From Candidatus Heimdallarchaeota archaeon (GTDB lineage Archaea; Asgardarchaeota; Heimdallarchaeia; JABLTI01), in the NCBI GenBank assembly GCA_030614005.1, contig JAUWKS010000010.1:1-64000 (forward strand): a stretch of DNA of 64,000 nt. The letters are read 5' to 3'. Below, in pieces: positions 8,850-19,051 of this stretch. The notes under the pieces were generated by a model that ran no database searches, was not told the DNA's origin, and worked only from the letters and a program-made list of their open reading frames with translations. A program made the position numbers and the translations under genes. Numbering within the stretch: the first letter of the stretch is position 1; the number at the start of each line of letters is the position of its first letter.

Positions 8850-9644
8850 TTAATCTTTTTTTCTTTTAGAGAACATTTTCTTGTAAACAGTGATTCTGAG
8901 TTTACGAGGGAGGTTTCGAGCTAAGAAAACCAAGAATTTATTTCTAAAACCAGGAACACAGTAGACCTTTCCTCTTTTCAAAGCTTTTAAGGACGCTTCG
9001 ACAACCTTCTCAGCAGTCATGAATTTTCTCTTATAAACAGGATGATCAGTTCCATATCCCATTTTCTTATGAAAGTCAGTTATGGTAAAACCTGGGCAAA
9101 GAGCTTGTATCTTAATACCCTTATCTCGTAACGAAAAATCAAGTGACTCTGAGAAGTAGTTTAAGAAAACTTTTGTGGCACTGTACATAACACTTAGACT
9201 AGGTAAAAATGATGCAAGGGATGAAACGTTAATGATAGCACCTTTTCCTTTTGCAAGCAAACCAGGTATGACCGCGTGAGTAAGTTTTAGAGTAGCGATG
9301 TTGTGGACTTGAACCATATTAACATGACTTTCGATTGCTACTTTATGGAATGCTCCTCTTTCTCCACCGAAGCCGGCATTATTCACAAGTATTTCTAAGT
9401 CGGGATTATTCTTTATTCGTGCCTCGGCTAGCTGAAGTTCATTTTCATTTCCTAGATCAATTAACATATAATCAGCATTAATGCCCTTTTCTTCTGCAAG
9501 TTCTTTACATAGCTTCTCAAGAAGATTCTCTCTTCGACCTATTAGGATTAAATCATAACCATCATTAGCAAATCTTCGGGCAAAGGCAGCACCTATTCCA
9601 CTTGATGCACCAGTTATTAGTGCTATTGCTCTGCTTTCTGTCAT
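8850..9644 (-). CDS. Short-chain dehydrogenase/reductase (DltE/YdfG-like)
   Basis: A 264-residue classical SDR: NAD(P)-binding TGASSGIGAAFA, then IGRRENLLEKL at the end of the second strand (Arg pair suggests NADP), the LVNNAGFGG motif, catalytic Ser in INVSSLASFLPS and the YSATKVF active-site motif. Its closest general type is the oxidoreductase group acting on ketones or 3-hydroxy acids; substrate is not predictable. It lies 122 nt downstream of the ABC-2 permease on the same strand, so co-transcription is possible but not required. The C-terminus is very basic (RKLRITVYKKMFSKRKKD). Confidence 0.85.
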   Translation of the reverse strand: MTESRAIALITGASSGIGAAFARRFANDGYDLILIGRRENLLEKLCKELAEEKGINADYMLIDLGNENELQLAEARIKNNPDLEILVNNAGFGGERGAFHKVAIESHVNMVQVHNIATLKLTHAVIPGLLAKGKGAIINVSSLASFLPSLSVMYSATKVFLNYFSESLDFSLRDKGIKIQALCPGFTITDFHKKMGYGTDHPVYKRKFMTAEKVVEASLKALKRGKVYCVPGFRNKFLVFLARNLPRKLRITVYKKMFSKRKKD

Positions 9645-9766
9645 AGTAAATCAAGGAAAGCATACTGCTTGTGTTTAAGAGGTTTCTTGTCTTCTAGAAG
9701 ATTGCAGAATATTTTCCTCAATTTTACTGAATAAGAGTGAGCTTCGGCTGTGTATTAAGAGAAAAA

Positions 9767-10834
9767 TTAACCCCCAACATCCTTTCTTTCAAGAACAACA
9801 ATTCCTATTATTAAGAGAACAATAGTAATCACAATTAATACAATCAAGGAAACCAATGGATGAATATAATTGGTCTCAGCTAAGAGGAATGTTAAATCAT
9901 TTTCCACATCATTTGCTCCGAGAAACGCTGAAATATCAGTAAATTGATTCACATATGTTCCAAAGAATAACCCAAAATTCTGTTGGAAAAATGGTATTGG
10001 TTGAAATCCAAATGGTTTCAAAAATAATAGGAAAATTGAACTTAGATTATACCCCAAATCAATTATATAGAGATACCATGTTTCGTAATATCCTGGAAGA
10101 GCAAGTCTTAGCAGAATTCCAACAAAATAAATCACTATTATTGCTAGCATAATCAATACAACATTGACAACTACTTTCTTGCTAACGATTGACATGAATC
10201 CCATAATCAGACCAATAACTGCTATCATCATTAAAGCATACAAATAAATTGGAATAAGATAGAGCAGTGATTGTAGAAAAACCTCTAAAGATACTTGGAA
10301 AAAAGAGCAGGTTATTGTGAGCCCAAGGAATAATGAAAATAATTGTAGTATTGCCATATTAACGAAATAACCTAAGAATTTGCCAAAAAAGATAGTTGAT
10401 CTTCTTATCGGTTTAGTCATTAGAAATATCAATGTTCCACTATTTTCTTCTCCAGAAATAAATGTCGAGGCAGATAATCCACAGAAGAGAAAAAGCAGAA
10501 TTCCTGCACTCCAAAAGAATGAATGAAATGCGAAATGGCTTACAACAGTTGCAATTTGAAAATTAATATTCAAATCTGATAATGGAGCTTCTAAATTTCC
10601 AGATGCTACTGTAGTTAAGATAAATGGAAAAATGATTGATAGAAAAACATAAGCAAGTACTCTTACTGCTCCAAACATTTCTACAAATGTTTTTTTGAAA
10701 ATCATAAACATACCAAAAGATACTTTACTATCTCGAGCAATTTTCTCTGGCTTCTCCTTCTTAGGTTTTTCACCAATAATTGTTGGTTCAATGGTCAATG
10801 ATTCACTATCGGATTCTTGTAAAGATAGTTCCAT
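9767..10834 (-). CDS. ABC-2 type transporter permease
   Basis: 355 residues from ATG 10834. An upstream in-frame start is less likely because AGGAGGGGATGATC, made from the last codons and stop of the ATPase gene, ends 3-4 nt before this ATG. The protein has a short acidic cytoplasmic leader, then six or more membrane helices. The central block SGEENSGTLIFLMTKPIRRS is characteristic of ABC-2/NatB-type permeases, where the segment lies just before the second helix and is followed by FFGKFLGYF. It partners the ATPase upstream. Substrate is unknown; the linked propeller protein suggests an envelope-related role. Confidence 0.85.
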   Translation of the reverse strand: MELSLQESDSESLTIEPTIIGEKPKKEKPEKIARDSKVSFGMFMIFKKTFVEMFGAVRVLAYVFLSIIFPFILTTVASGNLEAPLSDLNINFQIATVVSHFAFHSFFWSAGILLFLFCGLSASTFISGEENSGTLIFLMTKPIRRSTIFFGKFLGYFVNMAILQLFSLFLGLTITCSFFQVSLEVFLQSLLYLIPIYLYALMMIAVIGLIMGFMSIVSKKVVVNVVLIMLAIIVIYFVGILLRLALPGYYETWYLYIIDLGYNLSSIFLLFLKPFGFQPIPFFQQNFGLFFGTYVNQFTDISAFLGANDVENDLTFLLAETNYIHPLVSLIVLIVITIVLLIIGIVVLERKDVGG

Positions 10835-10838
10835 TTGA

Positions 10839-11942
10839 TCATCCCCTCCTCGCTTTTTTGAACAAGCCTTCTCTCTCAACTTGTTGCTCAAATAATAGTT
10901 CATCTTCGTAAAGAAAGTCTGAACCGTATCGCTTTGAAATAACATTGATGAATACTTCTTCTAGAGTAACCTCAATGGGAGAAAAGCGTCGAAGCTCTGA
11001 ACCATTCCGCTGAAGAATTTCAGGTAATTGGACATAAACATAATCAATAAAATCACTTTGAAAGATTATAGTATCATTTGAGTCAAGGTAAATTTGAGTT
11101 GAAACTCCGAGACTGGATAAATCGTCCATCACTCGTTTTGCATTAGAACATTCCAATGCGTATTCACCTGTTGAAAATTCTTTACGCATTTCTTTCAATG
11201 TGGTTGTTAAACCGATTTTGCCTTTGACAATAATAGTTACTCGAGAGACTAATTTTTCGATTTCAGTTAAAATATGTCCACTTACAAAGACACTAGTACC
11301 TAATATTGAGGCTAGTTCTTTGATAGTATTCACTAGTTTAAATCGCGATTCGGGATCGAGACCAGCAGTGCTTTCATCAAGAATAGCTAAGCGTGGGTGA
11401 TGCATCAATGCTTGAGCCATTGCCAGTTTTGCTTTCATACCTGTTGAGAATTTAGCCGGATGCCGGTAACCATGTTTAGTCATTTCTAGAATATGAAGAA
11501 ATTCTTTGGCTCGTTCTTTTGCGAGAGTTTTCTGCATACCAGTTAATTGACCCATGTAAATTAAATAATCATAAGCAGTCATTGATTTCCAAAAGTGGGG
11601 ATTAGCAATTGCTACTCCTATCAGTTTATTTGCTGCAGGAGTTCCAATTGGTTTACCAAAAATGTATCCTTTCCCACTAGTAGGTCTGTATGTTCCAGCA
11701 ATCATTAACATCGAAGTGGTTTTTCCAGCACCATTTGGACCCAAATAACCATGAACTTCTCCCTCTTTAACTGTGATATTAATACCATCAACTGCTCTAA
11801 CTTGGTTATATCCCCTACCAAAGTATTTCTTCAAACCTATAGTCTGAATAGCAAGGCTTTCATCTACTTCAATTTCTTGTTCTTCAATTTTTTCTGGTGC
11901 TGCTTGGAGGTTCCCAGAGGGTTCTTCTGTTGTCCAATTCAT
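10839..11942 (-). CDS. ABC-2 transporter ATPase (CcmA/NatA type)
   Basis: A 367-residue ATPase: Walker A GPNGAGKTTS, signature FSTGMKAKLAMAQAL, Walker B LAILDESTAGLD and the switch His in SGHILTEIE. DEST replaces the more usual DEPT. A C-terminal extension of about 100 residues follows the ATPase core. The ATG directly abuts the TAA of the upstream surface-protein gene (no gap), and the site GGAGGGTGA lies inside that gene's end. The permease follows with overlapping signals. This spacing implies tight translational coupling of the three products. Confidence 0.9.
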   Translation of the reverse strand: MNWTTEEPSGNLQAAPEKIEEQEIEVDESLAIQTIGLKKYFGRGYNQVRAVDGINITVKEGEVHGYLGPNGAGKTTSMLMIAGTYRPTSGKGYIFGKPIGTPAANKLIGVAIANPHFWKSMTAYDYLIYMGQLTGMQKTLAKERAKEFLHILEMTKHGYRHPAKFSTGMKAKLAMAQALMHHPRLAILDESTAGLDPESRFKLVNTIKELASILGTSVFVSGHILTEIEKLVSRVTIIVKGKIGLTTTLKEMRKEFSTGEYALECSNAKRVMDDLSSLGVSTQIYLDSNDTIIFQSDFIDYVYVQLPEILQRNGSELRRFSPIEVTLEEVFINVISKRYGSDFLYEDELLFEQQVEREGLFKKARRG

Positions 11943-14900
11943 TTATTGTTCACCCTCCATTTCTACAGATGGGCCAAAGTCAGCCAGGTTATCTTTCGGT
12001 CTAACTCTAACAAAAATCTTCAAGCCAATATATACGATAACTATTGCGCCTATAGCAATCCAAAGAATAATCACTCCGCCACCTTTTTCATTAACTACTA
12101 CAAGTGAAGCATAAGCACTGACTCCATTGCGATCAGTAATAGCAACGGAAACAATGTGTTCTCCATGACTCAGATAAATAGTTATTTCAGAATCAAAAGT
12201 ATCCGCAATTTCTGTTCCACTTAGAAATATCTGAGTGTAGACTTCTTGAGCCGCAGTTTCCCAAGATAATTGGTACTTGCCACTACTCCCTGGTTGTATT
12301 TCTATATCCAAAAGATCAATAGTATAGAGATTATTTATCGCTCGTAGTCTCCCAAAATTATCAAGAAAAACAATGTTTCCTTCTAAAGTTCCATTTAATT
12401 CAGAAGGTAAGAATGCAGACATTACTAACCCATCAATTTCTTTCCAAATTAGACCGGTATCACTATCTATGATAATCGAAGAAAAGTCTCCTGTTGGAGT
12501 GATAAGAGTCATCAGAATATCCTCTTTGTTGTTTCCAGAAACATCGCCAAGATTTTTCATAAATGCTGCAGGCATCATTGTTGGATAAGAAAACTCATCT
12601 TTGCGCACAGGAACAATACTATAACTGGCAGCTATTGTTGCTAATGCCGTTGATACATCAATTAGTTCTAAAGTCATTCCCTGAGCGGTTTTATCTATTC
12701 CGCCCCCTTGATTAACCGACCAAGCGAAAAGCAACTCTGGAATAGCATCACCATTCATATCGGAAACGTAATCAGTAAAGTCTGTTATTCCTGCTCGCAT
12801 AAATTGTTCCATATAATAAAATCCAGTGTCAAAATTCGCTTTATTAGCAAAATACAAACTTAGGAATGTTCCATCTGAACCATCAATGATATAGTACCCT
12901 TGAGAGAGGGAATTTGCATCACCACCACTCCAAGGAACAAAAGCAATATGATCTCGAATTCCGTCATTGTTGAAATCTACTTGATAGAGTTTCAAATTTA
13001 AATCATTATAATTTCCCTCGATATCATATGCAATTATTCCTGTTTCCAAATCAATAATTGTAATTAACATTACATCATTTTGATTTCTATTTAGCGATAG
13101 AATTGTTTCATTATGTGCTTCATCCATATGGAGTACAAAATTTTCTTCATCTATCCAACCCTCGACATTTTGCCAATTCCAATGAAGAGTAGAAAAGTTT
13201 GTTGAGTCTACTAAGACTGCGCGATTGTCACCAATGATTAGGATATCCTCAGCAGAATTACCAACTAAATCACCAATATTAAAGATAACGCCTCTATGTG
13301 GAAGCCAATTTCTGTAATGAGGATCGAAGATATCAGTTTCCCGAGTAAGATTCCATAGATAACTTCCATCTATACCACTGTGACAATACAAGTAACCATT
13401 TTGACCTGTTACAAGAATATCTTGAATTCCATCTGAATTTTGATCTTCAACAGGTGCAATTGATATTATTTTCAATTGATCAGGATTATAAACCCAATCA
13501 GGATTCGTTGCAGTGGCTTCCCAAACAATAGAACCATTATTTCCATCAAGTAACAGAACCTTTGAAATGTTCTTGAGGAAGAATGATTGTGTAGTTGTTT
13601 CTCTTTGAGCTAACCATAAATCTGGGATACCATCACCTGTAATATCATCACCTAATTTTACTTGGCTGTATCCACCACTTAACAATAACTGATTCTCCAT
13701 AGACATTTCATGATGCCAAATCGTTTCTCCAGTAGTGCCATCAACAACTGCTAATTTAGTGATCGTATAACGATTTGTTGACCAACTATCTAGATAATGG
13801 ATACTCTTCTGGAGAAAATCAACCGTTGAATCATTATTTATATCATAAAAAATTTCTATTTGTTCTTGAGCAGAGATAGTTAAGCGCCAAACCAAATCTC
13901 CAGTTTCACCATCAAGAAGATAGAGACCGTATCCTGCAAGAAAAATAAGAACTTCAGATTCTAGCGAACCTGTAATATTATTAACAGAAAAAACATAATT
14001 GCCATTAAAAGGATAATCACTCCCTTGAGTTTGAGAACTAGAAAATAAATCAAAATTCATACTACTAGTAAATGCTGAAATCTTCCATTGATCAATCAAA
14101 GTATTATTCTCTAGTGAATAGACATCAATTAGAAATGTGTTGGTGGAATTCTCAGTTCCCGTTGGAATGATCAATTTAGTAAAACTACCATTGGCATCTT
14201 GTGAACTATAAGAAGTAACAGATTTTACTTCATCAATATTAATAGAAAATAAACTCCATAAAACATTCATTTCATTTTGCTCAATATCAATAACTGATAC
14301 AGTACTATTTCCGAACGTTCCCGTTCCACGACCTAATGTAAGAATTTGAGGGTCGGAGGATAGAGAATCTAATTCAAAAACCATGACATTATAAAAATTT
14401 TCAGAACCAAAATAAGCCATATCTTGTGTTGTTCCTGCAGCTGTAAATGCTTTGACTTCGTCGAGTAATTTTCCATTAGTAATGTCAAATATTGAAACAT
14501 ACCCAGTTTCTGTGGATATTATTACATCATCTTTAGTATCACCATTAAAATCTTCTATTATCTTAACATCATATACATTCTGTTCTATTGAAATAGTGAT
14601 ACCAGTATCTGTGTCTGTATATTGAATTGAATCTGTAGCTTGTATGGACCATATTTCTTGCCCAGTTTTTCCGGAAACAACTAATAATTCACCATCTTGT
14701 GAACCAAAAATGATTTCATTCGTACCGTCTGAATCTAAATCATCAGATAATATATCGAGCGACCAAATATCATCAGTTGCGCTTGCTGACCACAAAAGAG
14801 AACCATCGAGAACATCTAATGCGTAAATAGTATTGTATGATGAAACTACCACATCATCTAATCCATCACTTGTTAAATCATCAATTTGCAAACCATTCCA

Positions 14901-15437
14901 TGAGCGAGTTTCTTCCTCAGAGAAACCTATGCCATCTACAAAGACGGTTACTGTAGGTCGGAATGACCAGATTTTTTCCCCAGAAAAACCATCAATTAAT
15001 TCAGTATTGTTAAAATCTTGAGTGTCAACAGTGATTAGTACATCTCTGATGTTGTCGTTTGTAACATCCTTTAAAGGAGTAATACTTAAGATTGCCCCTG
15101 GAGTAGAAAGAAACCAATAAATTATTCCTCGTTCGACATTGATTTTAGAAAGCCCAATATGAGAACCCATGTAGAGTATTTCCTCAGAACCTGCTCCACT
15201 CAAAGAATCTAAGATTGGTCTACAAGTAGTATCACCTGGCAAACCCGAAAATGATGACCATATTTCACCATCATTGGAATCAGATACAGCTGTTTGTGGT
15301 GGCAAAGATGGGTTTGCTGAAACAGCATTCGAAGTAGAAATTTTACTCGTAGTAATTAAAGTACTAACTAAAAATGAAATAAAAGGAGTTGTAATAAGTA
15401 TAAACAAAAGTATAATTGTTTTTTCCTTTCTAAACAT
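11943..15437 (-). CDS. Large membrane-anchored PQQ/FG-GAP-type beta-propeller protein
   Basis: About 1164 residues from ATG 15437, chosen because a signal-peptide-like helix follows at once (TIILLFILITTPFISFLVS) and GGTGTCA lies upstream; an in-frame TTG at 15542 would add 35 residues. The ectodomain alternates PQQ-propeller motifs (GEIWSSF, GSLLWSASA, GQEIWSIQA, GSIVWEATA, GSYLWNLT) with about ten Asp-rich calcium-loop motifs such as DLDSDGTNEIIFG, DFNGDTKDDVII, DQNSDGIQDILV and DFNNDGIRDHIA, as in FG-GAP/VCBS repeats. A C-terminal helix (ILWIAIGAIVIVYIGLKIF) and cytoplasmic tail follow. It is the first gene of an operon with an ABC-2 transporter and may act as its extracellular partner, or be its exported client. 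Confidence 0.8.
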   Translation of the reverse strand: MFRKEKTIILLFILITTPFISFLVSTLITTSKISTSNAVSANPSLPPQTAVSDSNDGEIWSSFSGLPGDTTCRPILDSLSGAGSEEILYMGSHIGLSKINVERGIIYWFLSTPGAILSITPLKDVTNDNIRDVLITVDTQDFNNTELIDGFSGEKIWSFRPTVTVFVDGIGFSEEETRSWNGLQIDDLTSDGLDDVVVSSYNTIYALDVLDGSLLWSASATDDIWSLDILSDDLDSDGTNEIIFGSQDGELLVVSGKTGQEIWSIQATDSIQYTDTDTGITISIEQNVYDVKIIEDFNGDTKDDVIISTETGYVSIFDITNGKLLDEVKAFTAAGTTQDMAYFGSENFYNVMVFELDSLSSDPQILTLGRGTGTFGNSTVSVIDIEQNEMNVLWSLFSINIDEVKSVTSYSSQDANGSFTKLIIPTGTENSTNTFLIDVYSLENNTLIDQWKISAFTSSMNFDLFSSSQTQGSDYPFNGNYVFSVNNITGSLESEVLIFLAGYGLYLLDGETGDLVWRLTISAQEQIEIFYDINNDSTVDFLQKSIHYLDSWSTNRYTITKLAVVDGTTGETIWHHEMSMENQLLLSGGYSQVKLGDDITGDGIPDLWLAQRETTTQSFFLKNISKVLLLDGNNGSIVWEATATNPDWVYNPDQLKIISIAPVEDQNSDGIQDILVTGQNGYLYCHSGIDGSYLWNLTRETDIFDPHYRNWLPHRGVIFNIGDLVGNSAEDILIIGDNRAVLVDSTNFSTLHWNWQNVEGWIDEENFVLHMDEAHNETILSLNRNQNDVMLITIIDLETGIIAYDIEGNYNDLNLKLYQVDFNNDGIRDHIAFVPWSGGDANSLSQGYYIIDGSDGTFLSLYFANKANFDTGFYYMEQFMRAGITDFTDYVSDMNGDAIPELLFAWSVNQGGGIDKTAQGMTLELIDVSTALATIAASYSIVPVRKDEFSYPTMMPAAFMKNLGDVSGNNKEDILMTLITPTGDFSSIIIDSDTGLIWKEIDGLVMSAFLPSELNGTLEGNIVFLDNFGRLRAINNLYTIDLLDIEIQPGSSGKYQLSWETAAQEVYTQIFLSGTEIADTFDSEITIYLSHGEHIVSVAITDRNGVSAYASLVVVNEKGGGVIILWIAIGAIVIVYIGLKIFVRVRPKDNLADFGPSVEMEGEQ

Positions 15438-15641
15438 GAAAGTGACACCAACCGATATTTGAGAGCTAATTCCTGTTAGATAAGTAACAGATGTTATTCT
15501 CTCGAGATAATAATAAAATATCTTAATCTTATTTAAAAACAATTAAGATAGAGGCAAGTAAAAAAAAGAAAAGTAAAAATGATAAAGAAAATAAATCCGC
15601 CAACCTTCATCCAAACGTCAAAGCGCAATTACATCTTCTTC

Positions 15642-16667
15642 TTATTGCTTGAGTTTTTGATCGAGTTTCGTAAATTTTTTCCACGCTTTATTTATCTCTT
15701 GTTGATGATTTTTCAAACCTGTGGGAAGCTTGTCAATATCTAATTGAAGACTTTTCCAATGTATAATCGGAGAAGAGTCTATGTTGTTCTCTTGTTTTGT
15801 ATTCTTTTTTAATGGCGAGAGGTCAGCACCCAATACACACTTTTTATGGAGATAAATCTTGTATAGGTTTTTGCACAATATGAGTGGGGAGAGGTCTATA
15901 GAAATAATCTGATTTCCAGCTAGGTAGATCTCTTTTAATTCTGTACATTTTGCAAGTGGCGAGAGGTTGACTGCAACAAGCTGATTAATAGCAAGGTCGA
16001 GATCTCTTAGTGCAATGCAATTTGCGAGAGGTGAGAGGTCGATAGAGGTGAGCTTATTGTCTTCAAGGCCAAGATCTTCTAGTACTATGCATTTTGCTAG
16101 TGGGGAGAGGTCAATAGATGTAAGCAGATTCTCAGAAAGACAAAGCTTTTCTAGTGCTATGCACTTTGAGAGCGGTGAGAGATCGAGCTCTGTAAGCCGA
16201 TTATCATTAAGGTAGAACTCTTTTAATTTTGGGCATTTTGCAAGAGGCGAGAGGTCAATAGAAGCAAAAAGATTATCATGAAGGTAGAGCTCTTCTAGTT
16301 TTGTGCACTTCGCAAGTGGTAACAGATCAAGCTCTGTAAGCTGATTTCCTGAAAAAAAGGGAGTACCAATAATGAGTATTTTTAGTTCTGTGCACTTTGC
16401 AAGTGGCGAGAGATCAAGTTCAGTAAGCTGATTTTCATCGAGAGCGAGCCTTTGTAGTTTTGTACACTTTGCTAGTGATGAGAGATCAATTGTAGCAAGT
16501 TCATTAGAAGAAATGTCGAAATCAAGTATTTCTGTTCCCTTTCCAATTTGTGAGAGATCGACTGTTGCAAGCTGATTATTAGAAAGATTAACCTTTTCGG
16601 TATCCGTACTCATTTTACTAGTGAATTGTTTTCCATAGGAATCAGTTCCTTTTACAACAATCGTCAT
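15642..16667 (-). CDS. Leucine-rich-repeat protein
   Basis: 341 residues without signal peptide or membrane helix. From about residue 27 to 290 it consists of some ten units of about 23 residues with the consensus NxLTSIDLSPLAKCTxLxxL, in which the Asn of each LRR ladder and the Cys of PLAKC recur. The Asp-Leu-Ser-Pro-Leu core and the period fit a short LRR solenoid acting as an intracellular binding surface. An N-terminal strand-rich cap (MTIVVKGTDSYGKQF) and a basic helical C-terminus flank the array. GAAGGTTG precedes ATG 16667. Partner unknown. Confidence 0.85.
   Translation of the reverse strand: MTIVVKGTDSYGKQFTSKMSTDTEKVNLSNNQLATVDLSQIGKGTEILDFDISSNELATIDLSSLAKCTKLQRLALDENQLTELDLSPLAKCTELKILIIGTPFFSGNQLTELDLLPLAKCTKLEELYLHDNLFASIDLSPLAKCPKLKEFYLNDNRLTELDLSPLSKCIALEKLCLSENLLTSIDLSPLAKCIVLEDLGLEDNKLTSIDLSPLANCIALRDLDLAINQLVAVNLSPLAKCTELKEIYLAGNQIISIDLSPLILCKNLYKIYLHKKCVLGADLSPLKKNTKQENNIDSSPIIHWKSLQLDIDKLPTGLKNHQQEINKAWKKFTKLDQKLKQ
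15798..16589 (-). repeat. LRR-encoding tandem DNA repeats
   Basis: The leucine-rich units are also similar at DNA level: on the plus strand GCAAGTGGCGAGAGGTC-like segments recur about every 69 bases. This suggests recent unit duplication. Confidence 0.6.
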
Positions 16668-16841
16668 TTTGCAACCTTCTTTAGCTAATTATTCAGATAC
16701 TTTTCAATACTTAAGCATTGAATCTTTAATATGTTAAAGATATTTTCCCTTGAGATAAAGATAAACTGGTTCTATGACTAATATATGAGTAAAACGATTA
16801 AATTAAAGATAAGTAGAAAAAGAAAAAAGGAAAGAAGAAAA

Positions 16842-17822
16842 TCAATTTCTCCTTTTGCGACGTTTAATTCCTGCTATCAGAGATATTGAAATAAAACCAC
16901 TAATTGCTGCAATGATAGCAAAATTTGCACCAACGGCTTTAATACCTCCTGAAGCAATTTCTTCTTCATAGGTATCTTCCATAACTACATTATCTACTGT
17001 TTTCTTTGTTTCCAGTTTCAAGTTATAGTTATCTAATTCTCCGTCTGATGTATATTTAAGCTCAAGGATGATCTTATACAAATCATAAGAAAAGTATTGG
17101 TCTCGTCCTAAAGTAGAATTGTACTCAGGATAGGTTATTACTCCTGATAAATCAAAAAGGAAGGTCCATTTATTGTCATTTGAAAATCGTTTAAGAGCAC
17201 TATCAAGTGAATTGCGATTCATAATTTTGTAACTAGCTATATTCTCCAAAAAATCACCTAAGGTTATCTCAGTGATATTTGTTGGAGCATAAAAATTAGG
17301 AACAGATGCAAGAACAGTAGAAGCATCAAAGAAATCCACAAATGCATTGTTAATCTTCTCCCATTCGTTTTCAATTAGTAACCATTCGACAATATCAATA
17401 AATTCAAGCTGAAAATCAGTTAGTATTGTTTGATTCGTATTAATATCAAAAATATAAGTAACATCAAGAAAACCTTCGCTAAGCAAGTAATCGTCAACAA
17501 AATCATCCCAAGCGTAAGTAAAACCTCTTTCAGGAGCAATACCGTTAACATCACCAGGTATTGCTTCATATCTTTTAGCAACTCGATCAACATTAGTAAT
17601 ATTTAATTGATATTCACTTAGAAGTGATCCATCAATTATTGTTCGAAAGTTGGTATCCAGATTCAACCAGTTATTGTTGGTAGTGACCCTAGCACCCCAT
17701 AGATACGTATCTCCAGCAGACCAACTTACTGCTTGACTAGTAGAAATCGTACTAAATAGAAACAAAAATATTGTAAAACCAATCAAAGACCATATCTTAC
17801 TTTTCTTCAGCAATTTTATCAC
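16842..17822 (-). CDS. Secreted membrane-anchored protein, paralog of the next gene
   Basis: A 326-residue protein with an N-terminal signal peptide (IWSLIGFTIFLFLFSTISTS, then QAVSW), an ectodomain beginning WSAGDTYLWGARV, a C-terminal helix and the tail IKRRKRRN. The gene at 17930-18892 has the same layout and a matching WNAGGIYIWSG start, so they are tandem paralogs of an unrecognised beta-rich family. GTG 17822 overlaps GGTGAT, which would be a better ribosome site for TTG 17813, so the true start may be three codons in. Function unknown; a cell-surface role is inferred from topology. Confidence 0.65.
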   Translation of the reverse strand: MIKLLKKSKIWSLIGFTIFLFLFSTISTSQAVSWSAGDTYLWGARVTTNNNWLNLDTNFRTIIDGSLLSEYQLNITNVDRVAKRYEAIPGDVNGIAPERGFTYAWDDFVDDYLLSEGFLDVTYIFDINTNQTILTDFQLEFIDIVEWLLIENEWEKINNAFVDFFDASTVLASVPNFYAPTNITEITLGDFLENIASYKIMNRNSLDSALKRFSNDNKWTFLFDLSGVITYPEYNSTLGRDQYFSYDLYKIILELKYTSDGELDNYNLKLETKKTVDNVVMEDTYEEEIASGGIKAVGANFAIIAAISGFISISLIAGIKRRKRRN

Positions 17823-17915
17823 CTATTATTATATATATATAATTACTTTTGGTAATCATTTAAGCATTTCTCAATGTATCATCAAAAAAATTTGTTGGAA
17901 TAGAAAAGAAAAAGA

Positions 17916-17935
17916 AAGTGAGAGAAAACTCACTT
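17916..17935 (-). terminator. Hairpin overlapping the stop codon
   Basis: AAGTGAG (17916-17922) pairs with CTCACTT (17929-17935) around a six-base loop; on the minus strand it is followed by TCTTTTTCTTTTC. The stop codon (17930-17932) lies in one arm. Confidence 0.5.
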
Positions 17936-18892
17936 CTTTCGCTTTACACGAACAATTACTGCAAGCAAACCTAATGCTGGAATGATCGCAAATAAAGCAA
18001 AATAACCTGTCAGTTTTTGAAGAGTACCAAAAACCATCGTACTAGTGTAAACAAAATGAGAAACTAAGTCATCATGGGTTTGTTGATATTCATATCGATA
18101 TACTGCCTTTTGCAATATTCCTCCATCAGAATATGAAAATTCACCAAAGATAGTATAAAGGTCACAGAGATAGTAATTATAGTATCCCGCAGTTCCATTA
18201 TAAACTCGAAAATGCATTTTTCCAGTGAAATCAAATTCAAAGCTAAATTTCGTATTTGTTGCAGTGAATTTGCCAATAGATTTGTTTAAATTATTCTTGA
18301 CTCCTTGAATTTTTATAAGCGAAGCATTCCCGAAAGTATCACCTAAAGTTAAATTGTAGATAATAGGATCAAATGGATGTATTACTGTATCAACAATTTC
18401 AGAGAGATTGAATAATTCAGCAAAGCCAGTATTTACTACTGCCCAATCAGGTTCGATTAATTTGAATGGATCTAATGCAAAATCAAAGCTGTACAATACT
18501 GTTTCATTGGTATCGTAATTCCAATGGAAATCAACGTCGACAGAATTAGTTAAAGGAAGTTCATCCTCTACAAAATCTTCTGCAGCATAATCGATTCCAC
18601 CATCGAAATATGTTGACCCTGTATCTGAGATATAAGCATCATATTCTTTTGATACTGTGTCTATTGCAGTAAGATTATATTTATATTCAGTATCAGTTTC
18701 TAACCGCTGATATAAATTAACACCTTGTTCATTATCAGAGAGATTGGTTTCGCTTAGACTTTGTCCGGACCAAATATAAATCCCACCTGCATTCCACTCC
18801 CGAGTAGCTGCTTGGCTACTGGAGATATTGGCTAATAGTAGTGTGAAAGCAATCACATTCAACATCAAAATAATTCGTAATTTTCGATTCAT
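17930..18892 (-). CDS. Secreted membrane-anchored protein, paralog of the previous gene
   Basis: A 320-residue protein: signal peptide (RIILMLNVIAFTLLLANI, then SSSQA), ectodomain starting WNAGGIYIWSGQ, one C-terminal helix (YFALFAIIPALGLLAVIV) and the tail RVKRKK. Its ribosome site GAGGGG lies about 10 nt before ATG 18892. It shares domain order, length and the W-x-AG-x-Y-x-W opening with its neighbour, and I recognise no known family. The stop codon lies in the stem of a hairpin (17916-17935), part of a pattern seen at other surface-protein genes here. Confidence 0.65.
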   Translation of the reverse strand: MNRKLRIILMLNVIAFTLLLANISSSQAATREWNAGGIYIWSGQSLSETNLSDNEQGVNLYQRLETDTEYKYNLTAIDTVSKEYDAYISDTGSTYFDGGIDYAAEDFVEDELPLTNSVDVDFHWNYDTNETVLYSFDFALDPFKLIEPDWAVVNTGFAELFNLSEIVDTVIHPFDPIIYNLTLGDTFGNASLIKIQGVKNNLNKSIGKFTATNTKFSFEFDFTGKMHFRVYNGTAGYYNYYLCDLYTIFGEFSYSDGGILQKAVYRYEYQQTHDDLVSHFVYTSTMVFGTLQKLTGYFALFAIIPALGLLAVIVRVKRKK

Positions 18893-19051
18893 GAGAAATA
18901 CCCCTCAATACAATAACAACAGATGCTATCTATATTAAGAGTTTCCAAATAAAAAAACAAAAAAGATTATTTTAGTTTCAAAACGATTTGAAAAAGAGAA
19001 TATCAGAAAAAGAAAAAAAGAGATTTGAATATGTGGAAGGTATAATCTCTT

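Noticed and set aside
10835..10945. Longer start for the ABC-2 permease, overlapping the ATPase gene by 107 bases
   Set aside because: The extension only re-reads the ATPase coding sequence, and a strong ribosome site supports ATG 10834.
15438..15542. 35-residue N-terminal extension of the propeller protein
   Set aside because: It would place a signal peptide internally; ATG 15437 puts it at the N-terminus.
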